Positions 44,474 through 53,800 of a stretch of 64,000 nucleotides of DNA are shown piece after piece; positions within the stretch are counted from its first letter, which is position 1; each line of letters starts with the position of its first letter. Below the pieces are notes generated by a model. That model saw nothing but the letters and a program-made list of their open reading frames with translations, was not told the DNA's origin and made no database searches. Source of the stretch: Fulvivirga ligni (GTDB lineage Bacteria; Bacteroidota; Bacteroidia; Cytophagales; Cyclobacteriaceae); assembly GCF_021389935.1 (NCBI RefSeq), contig NZ_CP089979.1, positions 4,011,001 through 4,075,000 on the forward strand, in the 5' to 3' direction. The position numbers and the translations under genes were made by a program.

Positions 44474-45784
44474 TTATTTACCAAGAATGGTGTTGTAGTT
44501 GATATAGGCCATTACTAGTTGTATCCTGTGCATGCTGCTGGTAATGATGGCCTGGGTCTCAGCGTTAAGCTTCAAAATGTAGTCTGTGGTGGTGATACTT
44601 CCGTTTTCATATTGCACCGCTGCCACTTCTTTTACCTCTGTACGGATCTGCTCCACTGAGCTATCCTTCACAATCAGCTCTTGCAGTTTTCTGATTTCTA
44701 TCTCCTGTTCCGTCAGCTGGCTTTTGGTTCTTATCTCGAATAGTTCTATCTGATTTTGAGCCAGTTCCTTATCTATAAGGTTCTTCTTCTTTTGATGTGT
44801 AGACGTGTAATACCCTCCTACATTCCATGATAAGCTCAATCCTGCCATTCCGTAAAGACGGAAATCATTATTAAAGAAATCAAGTCCTGGGCGACCAAAA
44901 TATCCGTTTCCAAATAGTGATAATCTAGGTCTGTTGCCTCTATCAATAAGTTCGTTTCTATAGTCTACTAACTCCATCTGAGTGCTGAGTTGTCTATATT
45001 CTGGTCTTAAAGACACTTCCTTTTCAAAAGACGGTTGTTCTACCTCTGGCAGTTCGAAAACAGTGAAAGCATCAAGCTCCTCTTGTACCAGAAAAGATAG
45101 GGTTGAAAGCAAGGTCAATCTTTCGGCTTTGTTTTCTACCATCTGCTGATCTACTCCTATCATTTCGGCTTCCAACTCTCTCATGGTGCTTCTTAGGGTA
45201 GTTCCACTATTTACGGCCGCTTCAATATTGTCGTATCTAGCTATCAGATCCTTTTTCATGTTAGCGAGTGCCTTGAATGATTCTTCATTGATAAGCAACC
45301 CTAAGAACAGATCATTTACTGTGCTTTTTACTGTAAGTAGCTCACCTTCTATTCTGTTAGTTTCAGACTTAAGGTTGAGTTGTTCTATAGTTTTGCTGGT
45401 GGCACTGGCTCCTCCATCAAATATGAGCTGAGATAATTCCAACCCTATTTTATATTGGTCTTTCTTCGGACTTTCAATGCTCGCAGGAATACTCTCAGGT
45501 AAGGATACACTGGAAACCTCAGACTGGTAAGATGCTGTACCTACCACATTAGTTTTTGGCAGCCAATTGCTTTCTATCACTTTAATGGACTCGTCACCCT
45601 TCCTACTGGCCAATAGCAACTGCCTGGTTTGTGGGTATCGATTCCGGGCCATGGATTGTAAACTATCCAGTGTATACCTGGCCCTTTCCTGGGACATGGC
45701 ATCTTCCCCTACTAACAGCATCACTATGCAGACGCACACCTTACAGATGGTGTAAAAGTCTGTCCTGGAATAAAATTTAATCAT
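44474..45784 (-). CDS. TolC-type outer-membrane efflux channel
   Basis: A 436-residue exported protein (hydrophobic N-terminus ending VGEDAMSQ). It has two outer-membrane-factor repeats with long coiled-coil helices and the strand motif YKIGLELSQLIFDGG followed by a second FGNGYFGRPGLDFF / LSWNVGGYYTS. It forms a trimeric channel for the pump encoded by the next two genes. It is the first structural gene of the operon, with a TetR-type palindrome 100 bp upstream (45884-45899). Confidence 0.92.
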   Translation of the reverse strand: MIKFYSRTDFYTICKVCVCIVMLLVGEDAMSQERARYTLDSLQSMARNRYPQTRQLLLASRKGDESIKVIESNWLPKTNVVGTASYQSEVSSVSLPESIPASIESPKKDQYKIGLELSQLIFDGGASATSKTIEQLNLKSETNRIEGELLTVKSTVNDLFLGLLINEESFKALANMKKDLIARYDNIEAAVNSGTTLRSTMRELEAEMIGVDQQMVENKAERLTLLSTLSFLVQEELDAFTVFELPEVEQPSFEKEVSLRPEYRQLSTQMELVDYRNELIDRGNRPRLSLFGNGYFGRPGLDFFNNDFRLYGMAGLSLSWNVGGYYTSTHQKKKNLIDKELAQNQIELFEIRTKSQLTEQEIEIRKLQELIVKDSSVEQIRTEVKEVAAVQYENGSITTTDYILKLNAETQAIITSSMHRIQLVMAYINYNTILGK

Positions 45785-45883
45785 TGATTCTGATATTAAA
45801 ATGTTGATAAATAACTAATTATAAGATTTAGGAATGATTGTGCTGGCCGTTTTAAAGCCACCTCATTAAACTATACAGATGAA

Positions 45884-45899
45884 TTAATCATTTGATTAA
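45884..45899. promoter_or_regulatory. TetR operator-like palindrome before the efflux operon
   Basis: TTAATCATTTGATTAA, a 7-bp perfect inverted repeat around 2 bp, extended to 20 bp at 45882-45901. It matches the pattern TTAAWCANNTGWTTAA shared with 46549-46564. It lies between the regulator stop and the channel start. Confidence 0.7.
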
Positions 45900-45918
45900 T
45901 TTTTAAGCAAAAAATATA

Positions 45919-46533
45919 TTAAGCTTTTATAGATTGTATGATCATGTTGCTAATCTCCACCTTGCGGTTCAGCACAAATTGTTTGTAATCCTCAGAACTA
46001 AGACCATATGACTCCTGTATTATGGGCTGAGAAATAATAGGAAAAACAGTTAAAGAGATGATGTTAATAAAAATCTGAAGGATGTTAGTTCCTGGTTTGA
46101 ATACACCAGCTTCCACGTGTTGCCTTAGCTTAACCTCAAAATCTTTATGGATATTGCTTTCAGAAACTTTCTCTTTGATCAAGGCAGCAATCTTCTTCGG
46201 ATTCCGGATTATCTCACCTGATATAAATGATGGAATCTGCGGATTAAGCATGAAGAAATCTGTATACTCGTTCACTATTCCGGTAATCTTTTCTTCTATT
46301 GACTCTTCACGAAGAATGCATTGAGACACTTTGCTTAAAAGCGTTGTAAATGTTTCATCATTAATGAGATAAAACAAGTTCTCTTTAGATCTGAAGTAAT
46401 AATTAACCATAGAAAGATTACCACCCGCTTCCGCTGCAATTTCCCTCATGGTGGCCCCTTTAAATCCCTTCTCAAAGAATACCTTGCGCGCTGCGTTGAT
46501 AATCTTTATTTCAGTGTCAGTAATTTCTTTCAT
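45919..46533 (-). CDS. TetR/AcrR-family repressor of the efflux operon
   Basis: A 204-residue regulator. The N-terminal helix-turn-helix (about 8-55: INAARKVFFEKGFKGATMREIAAEAGGNLSMVNYYFRSKENLF) is typical TetR. The C-terminal helical ligand domain resembles efflux regulators with a TetR_C-type dimer region. It is transcribed in the same direction as the pump genes, 134 bp upstream of them. Matching palindromes lie in front of its own gene and in front of the pump operon, so it probably represses both until a toxic ligand binds. Confidence 0.92.
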   Translation of the reverse strand: MKEITDTEIKIINAARKVFFEKGFKGATMREIAAEAGGNLSMVNYYFRSKENLFYLINDETFTTLLSKVSQCILREESIEEKITGIVNEYTDFFMLNPQIPSFISGEIIRNPKKIAALIKEKVSESNIHKDFEVKLRQHVEAGVFKPGTNILQIFINIISLTVFPIISQPIIQESYGLSSEDYKQFVLNRKVEISNMIIQSIKA

Positions 46534-46548
46534 ATTAAATCAAATGTT

Positions 46549-46564
46549 TTAAACAACTGTTTAA
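46549..46564. promoter_or_regulatory. TetR operator-like palindrome before the regulator gene
   Basis: TTAAACAACTGTTTAA, a perfect 7-bp inverted repeat around 2 bp, 15 bp upstream of the TetR start. It shares the TTAAWCANNTGWTTAA pattern with 45884-45899 and suggests autoregulation. Confidence 0.75.
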
Positions 46565-46808
46565 TTTATGCAAATATGAAATTAATTTTTAAAATTCTCA
46601 AAGAGTGTTGAGAAAAAAATTCAGCGCATCATTCAGAATTTATCTGAGTTTAGATTCAAGCAAACCTACCAATCGCCAACATATAGTCTTGATTGTCAAT
46701 TGCATATAAAATAACAATCCCCAAAAAAAAGTCTTTGTTTGAACTTTAAAAAAAAAATAAAACAAGTTGAGGTTGAAGCTGCGAAATAGGTTTGGGTATA
46801 CTACTGGT

Positions 46809-47387
46809 CTACTCTTGAAGTAGGCAGGGTCTATGAAGATTCAGGTAATCAAACTGTCTTTTTTCGAATAGGTCCTCCAAAGCTTCAACGCCTTCTTCCA
46901 TTTTGAAATCACGCTCTCTCTCAGTAATAGGAATAAACCAATAGCAATGGAATCTTTTGCCTGCAAACTCAAAGATTTCCAATGCTTCTCCATCTAAGTA
47001 GGGCAAGGAGATAAATCCATGATCACAGTTCGAGCCATGAATACAGGGCTGACCGATATTTACACTATGGTGAAGGTTTAAGGCATCGGCGTTTCTATGA
47101 AAGGAGGCATTGAGCGTCAGCAACTCTACCAGCGATTCATTCTGTGTAGGGGAATAGACTACGAGTTCAATTAAATTATGGTCTTCACGGTCCACTGACA
47201 TTCCAACTGTAAGGTATGCCCACATATTATGTACTCGATTGGGTGCAATCTCCAATACATAAAAGTCAGGATGCAGTTTATCCTGAGGACCCTTTTTCCA
47301 CCTCCTGACATTTCCTGATGATCCAAAATAGTTTTTATAATGCCTACGAAGTGCTTCAGTGTAGTTCCGTTTGCGGAATAGCCTCAT
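46809..47387 (-). CDS. Suppressor-of-fused (SUFU) domain protein
   Basis: A 192-residue cytoplasmic protein without signal peptide. The pattern DFYVLEIAPNRVHNMWAYLTVGMS, HNLIELVVYSP, LHHSVNIGQP and FHCYWFIPITERERDF ... GVEALEDLFE fits bacterial SUFU-domain proteins, which often occur in immunity or toxin-neutralising settings. No toxin gene is visible next to it, so it may be a stand-alone immunity-like protein. The 275-bp gap to its left carries only the TetR operator and A/T-rich tracts. Confidence 0.8.
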   Translation of the reverse strand: MRLFRKRNYTEALRRHYKNYFGSSGNVRRWKKGPQDKLHPDFYVLEIAPNRVHNMWAYLTVGMSVDREDHNLIELVVYSPTQNESLVELLTLNASFHRNADALNLHHSVNIGQPCIHGSNCDHGFISLPYLDGEALEIFEFAGKRFHCYWFIPITERERDFKMEEGVEALEDLFEKRQFDYLNLHRPCLLQE

Positions 47388-47424
47388 TTGCGCATGATCT
47401 TGTGAACTGTATGGGCAAATTACG

Positions 47425-47862
47425 CTAATTTACTATATCTACCAGTTCGACTCGATATAAAAGTGTAGAGTCAGGGTGTGGGAAGCTGTGCTCACCAGTT
47501 CTTCTACTTAAATTTGGTGGTACAATCAGCTCTTTAATTTCTCGCTTTTTCATTCCAACTAATGCTTCATCTACACCTGCAATGGCCTGGCTTCCTCCCA
47601 CTAAAATCTTAACTGGGTTAGGTAAAGTCCTGGAATCAAACAGTAATGAATCATTCATATATGACATGGTTTCATGCACCAATACCTCCTGCCCTGCTTT
47701 AGCCGGTTCACCAGAGCCTTCCTTAAGGATTTTATACTTTAGGCCTGAAGAGCTCTCAATAAAGTCATCATTATTTGAATCAGATACTGCGTTACAGCTC
47801 AAGGCAATAGTGAAGCATAAAAGCAGTATTGGTGATAGTGTATGCGGGTTATGGCTTATCAT
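47425..47862 (-). CDS. FKBP-type peptidyl-prolyl isomerase lipoprotein
   Basis: A 145-residue lipoprotein (lipobox TIALSC). The body is one FKBP domain: LKYKILKEGSGEPAKAGQEV, LLFDSRTLPNPVKILVGGSQAIAGVDEALVGMKKREIKELIVPPNL, and a closing LLYRVELVDI. It probably assists folding of proteins in the periplasm. The active-site aromatic set is only partly kept, as in many small lipoprotein FKBPs. It is 37 bp before the SUFU gene on the same strand. Confidence 0.88.
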   Translation of the reverse strand: MISHNPHTLSPILLLCFTIALSCNAVSDSNNDDFIESSSGLKYKILKEGSGEPAKAGQEVLVHETMSYMNDSLLFDSRTLPNPVKILVGGSQAIAGVDEALVGMKKREIKELIVPPNLSRRTGEHSFPHPDSTLLYRVELVDIVN

Positions 47863-47968
47863 GGTATGTAGGATTAAGTAATTTTGCTATTTAAAATCCA
47901 GGTATTTGATTTTAGAGGTCATGCTTTGATAATAAATAATATCACAGCAATGCTCAACAGTCGCCATG

Positions 47969-48352
47969 CTAACCTTGCCAAACTGTATAATTTACAACCA
48001 CACCATTTTTAATTTCAAGATCCAAGAAACCAGTATCTATTCCATGTCTGGCCATGCCGAGGTAATAGCACATCTTCGAAATACTCTGTTCAGATGGAAT
48101 GCCTAAAAGCTCAATTATTTCCCCGGTTGTCATCCCTTTCAGTTCATAATTAGTCGTTAGGCTATGAGCCATATCCCATCTTAGAGATTGGTTCGTTTCC
48201 GTTTCTTCCCATTTCTTCCATGCTTCTGAGTTAAACTCCGTCCTACTTGTGTAGTTTTCAATATCACCACTAAAAATCATGAAAATGGTAAGTGCAAAAT
48301 AACAGATTACAAAGGCTGCTACAATTCCAAATGCAAGTTTTAGAGTTTTCAT
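47969..48352 (-). CDS. Hypothetical single-pass membrane protein
   Basis: A 127-residue protein with one N-terminal membrane helix (about 7-28) and a soluble tail with EAWKKWEETETNQSLRWDMAHSL and LKGMTTGEIIELLGIPSEQ, the latter resembling the small SmpA/BamE-like or DUF-type folds in which a helix plus short strands follow. It ends YTVWQG. It is 3 bp after the gene at 48356-48958, so the two are probably one operon. Function unknown. Confidence 0.7.
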   Translation of the reverse strand: MKTLKLAFGIVAAFVICYFALTIFMIFSGDIENYTSRTEFNSEAWKKWEETETNQSLRWDMAHSLTTNYELKGMTTGEIIELLGIPSEQSISKMCYYLGMARHGIDTGFLDLEIKNGVVVNYTVWQG

Positions 48353-48355
48353 GAT

Positions 48356-48958
48356 CTATTTCAAAATTGAATTGTAACGGGCTACTTCTTCTGAAGTTAA
48401 ATACATAAAGTATGCATCTAGTGAATCTTTACTGAAAATTGAAATAAGCTTTAGGTGCTCTTGATGATAAGCCATATCTACATTTTGAGAAAAATTATGA
48501 ATTTTCATCATCAAATCATCATCTATTATCCTCACTGCTTTTTCCTTTCTTTTATGCTCTCCAAATCTGATCCTTTGCCAATCGCTGCCGTCATCAGAAT
48601 AATATATAAAATGTTCTTGATGAAGCCTGATGTCTCCATAATAATTTTGGTCAACAATCAGATGATTATGATGAGATAGTGGTTCATACGTCAATTTACA
48701 GATATCTCTGCTAGAATAAAATGTTGCTTCATGATTAGTGGCACCGGTGATAACTCCTTCTCCACCCCAGTTGCTATTATTCATAAATGCTTGTTTCCAA
48801 CCTTCCTGAAATTCTTCCAATGAATTTAGGGTATATTTCACCTTGCTGGTGTTACTCAATTCTTGATCAAATTGAGAGAAATTTATTAAGTAATAGCATA
48901 CCACGGATATTCCTAAGGCAACTAAAATGATGTTAGCTAGCGCTGTTTTCTTTTGCAA
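48356..48958 (-). CDS. Hypothetical single-pass membrane protein
   Basis: A 200-residue protein with an N-terminal helix (about 7-27) and a soluble domain with no recognised motif. It is rich in His and aromatic residues (HHNHLIVDQNYYGDIRLHQEH). It lies upstream of and close to the 127-residue membrane protein gene. Codon use looks like its neighbours. Function unknown. Confidence 0.65.
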   Translation of the reverse strand: MQKKTALANIILVALGISVVCYYLINFSQFDQELSNTSKVKYTLNSLEEFQEGWKQAFMNNSNWGGEGVITGATNHEATFYSSRDICKLTYEPLSHHNHLIVDQNYYGDIRLHQEHFIYYSDDGSDWQRIRFGEHKRKEKAVRIIDDDLMMKIHNFSQNVDMAYHQEHLKLISIFSKDSLDAYFMYLTSEEVARYNSILK

Positions 48959-49020
48959 CGGACCTTTTTTAACTATCGAATATTAAAGGAAAACTGTTTA
49001 TCTAAATAATGAAAATGCTA

Positions 49021-49509
49021 CTAGTACTTTATCCTTGCTATATTTACCAGAACTTTCGCATTCTTGGATACATGAAATTGATATTTTTCGCCCACTTGAA
49101 AATGACCCAGATGCTTTTCAAAGGTTAAATATTGTTCAGTTAAGCCCAATGATGTTTCAATCACAAGTTCATAAGTTACATCACCATAGTCATTTTTCTT
49201 CCTAACCCATTTCACAATTTTACCAGTAGTGATTACTTTTTTCTTAAAAAGAATGTCATTCAAATATTTGTTTCGTGCCCAATAATACAGAACAAATAAT
49301 CCCGTGATTAACATATATCCAGGTATCATATCAAAATATTCGCTAATAGATGGAAACGACTTAGATCTTCCCCTTTTAAATGGAAATACAGGAGCGACTA
49401 AGGCAATGAAAAAAATTGATGCCGAATAAGTTATTTGTTCTATGATTCGATTTTTTGCTCTTTCTTTTACAAGTAAGACTTCGTTAGTCGATAGCTTTTT
49501 TGTCTCCAT
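49021..49509 (-). CDS. Hypothetical two-helix membrane protein
   Basis: A 162-residue protein with two membrane helices (about 27-44 and 61-79), followed by a small beta-rich cytoplasmic tail (TTGKIVKWVRKKNDYGDVTYELVIE ... YLTFEKHLGHFQVGEKYQFHV). The overall shape resembles DUF3592-type proteins, though that is a guess. No operon partner is obvious. Function unknown. Confidence 0.65.
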   Translation of the reverse strand: METKKLSTNEVLLVKERAKNRIIEQITYSASIFFIALVAPVFPFKRGRSKSFPSISEYFDMIPGYMLITGLFVLYYWARNKYLNDILFKKKVITTGKIVKWVRKKNDYGDVTYELVIETSLGLTEQYLTFEKHLGHFQVGEKYQFHVSKNAKVLVNIARIKY

Positions 49510-49629
49510 TCTTGAAATTTTAATCCGGCTTAAATTATCAAATCAGTTTGGATATTAGAATTTAGTTTTCCCATTGTATAAATGATAGTTGTTAACAACA
49601 CGAATCATTATCAAGAGAACATCCGTTCA

Positions 49630-50601
49630 TTATTTCTTCTCCAATTTTGAAAGGAATTTAAATACACGTTGGTAAGCATCTTTTTGTGCTTTCATATCTC
49701 CCCCTTCGTTACCCCCAAATCTAAAGTTATAACTTTTTCCATCTATCATCATTTCTCCTTGTCTCATAGATGAAGGATTGTTAGGATTGGATGATATTAA
49801 ATGACCAGCATTTTCATATTGAACATTTTCAATATCAAAACTTGAATCTATTTTTTTAACTCTAGTCTCTATCATATCGGCCATCATGGCTGAGGGCCAT
49901 ACCTCATCCTCAACACCAGAGAACAATAGTACAGGACCATTAATGTCTTCCACATGAATTACAGCTCGACTAACTGAGGCACTGTCTGCCAAGGGCTGAG
50001 ACCAATAAGTAAGTGTCTCAATAGTATCTGATTTGCCACCCTTTAGCTTAGCCATAGGAATATATGGTATAGGCTGATTATCAAATGTCCAACTTGGTTT
50101 AATTGTGTCTGAATTAAAAGGAAGCACAGTATTAGACCAGCTCACTGCAGAGGGACTATAAGAAATAACTCCATGCACCAAATTCGGATATTTTGAAGCT
50201 ATAAGCAGTGCTAATTCAGCATTTCTGGATGCGCCCATTACAACAATTTTATCTGCATTCACTTCGGGTTGATCTTTCAACCATTTAATAGCTGTTTCAA
50301 AATACTCCAATGGAATTTCTTCCATAAGAGTGGGTAGGCCTTCCTGACGGTAGTATGGCAGAGACAACCCTACATAATTGGCCTTACTCAATTCCTGCCC
50401 CCAGAAATCACCCCAAACTCCACCTCCTATCAAGACTACGGTGGGTTGACTTATCACATCATCTTTAGCAAAAAAGGAAGCCGTTATACCCTTATGATTT
50501 ACTGACTGGGGTTTTACCCCGTCAAACAAAAAGCTATCTATGAGGAAGTAAGCTCCTATTAAGATCGCTATTACGATTATGATCTTTACTAAAATCTTCA
50601 T
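49630..50601 (-). CDS. Alpha/beta hydrolase, BAAT-C/dienelactone-hydrolase-like
   Basis: I start at the ATG at 50601, not 24 codons upstream, because it gives MKILVKIIIVIAILIGAYFLI, a clean N-terminal membrane helix. The 323-residue product has the hydrolase elbow GASRNAE (Ser125), an acid region near SGVEDEVWP and a late His in NAGHLIS, which complete a catalytic triad. The best family match is the acyl-CoA thioester hydrolase/BAAT C-terminal type; the substrate is unknown. It is divergent from the hybrid sensor gene, with a 233-bp AT-rich gap between them. Confidence 0.8.
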   Translation of the reverse strand: MKILVKIIIVIAILIGAYFLIDSFLFDGVKPQSVNHKGITASFFAKDDVISQPTVVLIGGGVWGDFWGQELSKANYVGLSLPYYRQEGLPTLMEEIPLEYFETAIKWLKDQPEVNADKIVVMGASRNAELALLIASKYPNLVHGVISYSPSAVSWSNTVLPFNSDTIKPSWTFDNQPIPYIPMAKLKGGKSDTIETLTYWSQPLADSASVSRAVIHVEDINGPVLLFSGVEDEVWPSAMMADMIETRVKKIDSSFDIENVQYENAGHLISSNPNNPSSMRQGEMMIDGKSYNFRFGGNEGGDMKAQKDAYQRVFKFLSKLEKK

Positions 50602-50834
50602 ATGGTCATGGTCAAATATTAATTCTTTCTTAACATAAAATTTAAATATATATAATTTACTTATATATATCAAATGTATAATATATAAATTAGAGAGTAA
50701 CTATAATCCATTACCATTATACTACCTAGTTGATAATAAAAACATATGGTCAAAATGATCACAAGATTTAATTATCTGGATAAAATTACTTACCTTATAA
50801 CCCTTGTACCTACTCATGAATAACCTGAACCAAC

Positions 50835-53800
50835 GTGTTTTACATACTCAAAAAACTGCTGTTTTGTCTACCCTTTTTGGTGCTCACTCACCACTGTCTG
50901 GCGCAGAGGGCCCGGCTCTTTTCTACTGACTCTGAGCTTTCTAATAGCTTGATAGGTGATATAGAACAGGACTATTCTGGCAGTATTTGGATCACTACAG
51001 AAGAGGGTATTAATCGATATGATGGTTCTAAATTCACTGCTTATAAGGAGGAAGATGGCATTCTTAATAACTACGTTAGGTTAGTTTATGAAGATTGCCA
51101 TCATCAGCTCTATTTTGGTTATTTCAATGGCGTTCAGACCTTTGACCATGCCACTGACTCATTTCAAAATATACCTTTAATATTAGCCACGCAAGATACT
51201 TTCCCGGCACATGTGCTCAGCATGATAGAGCGAAAAGATGGCTCCACGCTTATCGGTACTTCTGGTCATGGTATTTTCAAAGTCATAGAAACCAGTAAGG
51301 GTAAGGTAGCGCGACAGCAGATAGATTTTATACCTAGCTATTTTGTCAATCATATGTTTGAGGATAGTGAGGAGAATCTCTGGCTCGCCACGCAAGATAA
51401 GGGCTTGTTTTGTATTCAGGCTAATGGCAATACTGTGAGCTATTTCGACCCGAAACATGGCATTGGTAATAATATAAACAGCGTCTGTGAAGATCATCAA
51501 GGCAATATTTATGCAGGAAGTTTAAGCAAAGGCCTTTTTAAGTTGAATAAAAGCACCGGTCGCTTTGATAAAATTCCAGATACCGGGTTTCCTCCCCCAC
51601 CTATTATGGTGCTGCACACGCTGCCTAATAATCAAATCCTCATAGGTACCGATGGCCGTGGCACTAAGCTTTATGATCCTGAAAACAATATCATTTCTGA
51701 CCTTAATTTCAACGTCTCCAACTTCGATTTTTCAAAATCTAAGGTACATACCATTACTGAAGATAATAATGGCAATTTCTGGCTCGGTCTATACCAGAAA
51801 GGTGTAGCGGTGATACCGGCCCGAATGAATAATTTCAAATATATGGGCTATCAGTCCGTGACCAAAAACATTATAGGTTCCAACTATATCATGTCGTTAT
51901 ATAAAGACCACAATGACATTCTATGGGTAGGCACTGATAGTGATGGATTGTATGCTGTAAAGGATGATGCGGAGCAAGTGGCCCATTATGCTTATTCCAA
52001 GGAAAACACTGGGTCGCCGTCTACGGTGATGTGTATTTTTGAGGACAGCAACCTTGATCTCTGGGTAGGCTCATACCTGGGCGGATTGTCAAAATTCAAC
52101 AAAACTACTCAGCAATTCGAAAAGTTTGATCATTTGCTGGATCATCAGTCGAACCCTATACAGCGGGTGTACAGCATTACCGAAGGTGATGATAAAACAC
52201 TGTGGATCGGTACATTAGGCTTTGGTTTGTATTCCATGAATCTGAACACTGGCGACATTAAAAACTACAATGCCATTCCTAATCCCATCCAACCGCATGA
52301 TGCCTCAAACACCTTACACAATGCCTGGATTAGCAGCTTGCTGATAGCTGCAGATAAAAAGCTTTACTTTGGCACTACTGATGGAGTGGGTTGCTATGAT
52401 CCTGATACTAAAACCTTTACTTCGCTTAACGCCCTCTACCCTAGCCTGTCATTACAAAACGTAATGACGCTGTTTCAAAACAAACAGGGTGAGCTGTGGG
52501 TAGGCTCATCTCATGGGCTGCTGAAGCTAGGACTTGAAAATCATTCCATAGTAAAATACACTGCTGATGACGGTCTGCCCAGTAATGTCATCGGTGGCAT
52601 TTCTGATGATTTGAAAGGTAATCTGTGGATCAGTACCAATTATGGCATTTCAAAGTTTAACCCTTCAAATGAATCATTTGTAAACTATTATTTTCATGAT
52701 GGCTTGCAAGGCAATGAGTTCAGCAGAAGAGCCTCTTTTAAAGATGAGAAAGGTCAATTTTACTTTGGTGGAATCAATGGCATTACCTATTTCAAACCAG
52801 AAGAAATTACAGACCATGTTAGAGATTTGGATTTAGCCATTACAGGCTTTTACCTGAATGATACTCCTGTGAAGAAGGGGCTAAAGTCAGGCAGATATCA
52901 GGTAATCGATACCACCGTAATGGCTGCTAACCACTATAATTTGGCCTATGACGATAATTCCTTCACCGTAGAGTTTTCGGCCATGGAATATATTAATCCA
53001 AAGCGTATCACCTATTTATATGCCATTGATGGCGGCCCGTGGGTAAGATTGCAAAGAGGCATTAATACCGTCACATTCAATAATCTTGATCCTGGCACCT
53101 ATCATTTTCAGGTAAAGGCCAAGGATTTTACCACTTACTCTGAAACGAGAAACTTAACAGTAGTGATTCATCCTGTCTGGTATTTCTCGCCATGGGCCAA
53201 ACTGGGTTATTTTCTATTAGGTATCATCATAGTGGTGGCCATTCTGCACCAGACTAACCAATGGTACAAAACCAGAAAGCGCATGCGAGAACATCAGTTA
53301 GCAGAACAGATCAATGAAGCCAAACTAGAGTTCTTCACCAACATATCTCATGAAATAAGAACGCCACTTTCCTTAATTCTTAATCCACTAAGAAAGCTGA
53401 TTGCTAACGATGGTGATAATGACCGTCAGCGCGCTTATACCATCATGCGAAGAAATACGGAAAGAGTGCTGCATTTAGTCAACCAGCTGATGGACCTGAG
53501 AAAGATTGACCATGGAAAAATAGCTCTAAAATTTCGTAAAACGAATATTCTGAAGTTTGTACATGAGACCACAGAGATGTTTCAAGAGCAAATTCTGGCC
53601 AAGCACATCCATTTCCAGATATTAAGGAAAGAATCGCTCCCTAAGGTGTATATAGATCAAAACTTCTTTGATAAAACTATCCATAATCTTCTGTCTAATG
53701 CCATTAAGTTCACTCCTGAAAATGGTGAAATCACTTTGTCGCTAGAAACACATGAGGTTATTACATTCAATGGCACCTTTGAAAAGCAACTAAAGATCAC

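Noticed and set aside
46680-46780. A-rich tracts left of the SUFU gene as a terminator
   Set aside because: There is a T-tract on the minus strand but no convincing stem in front of it.
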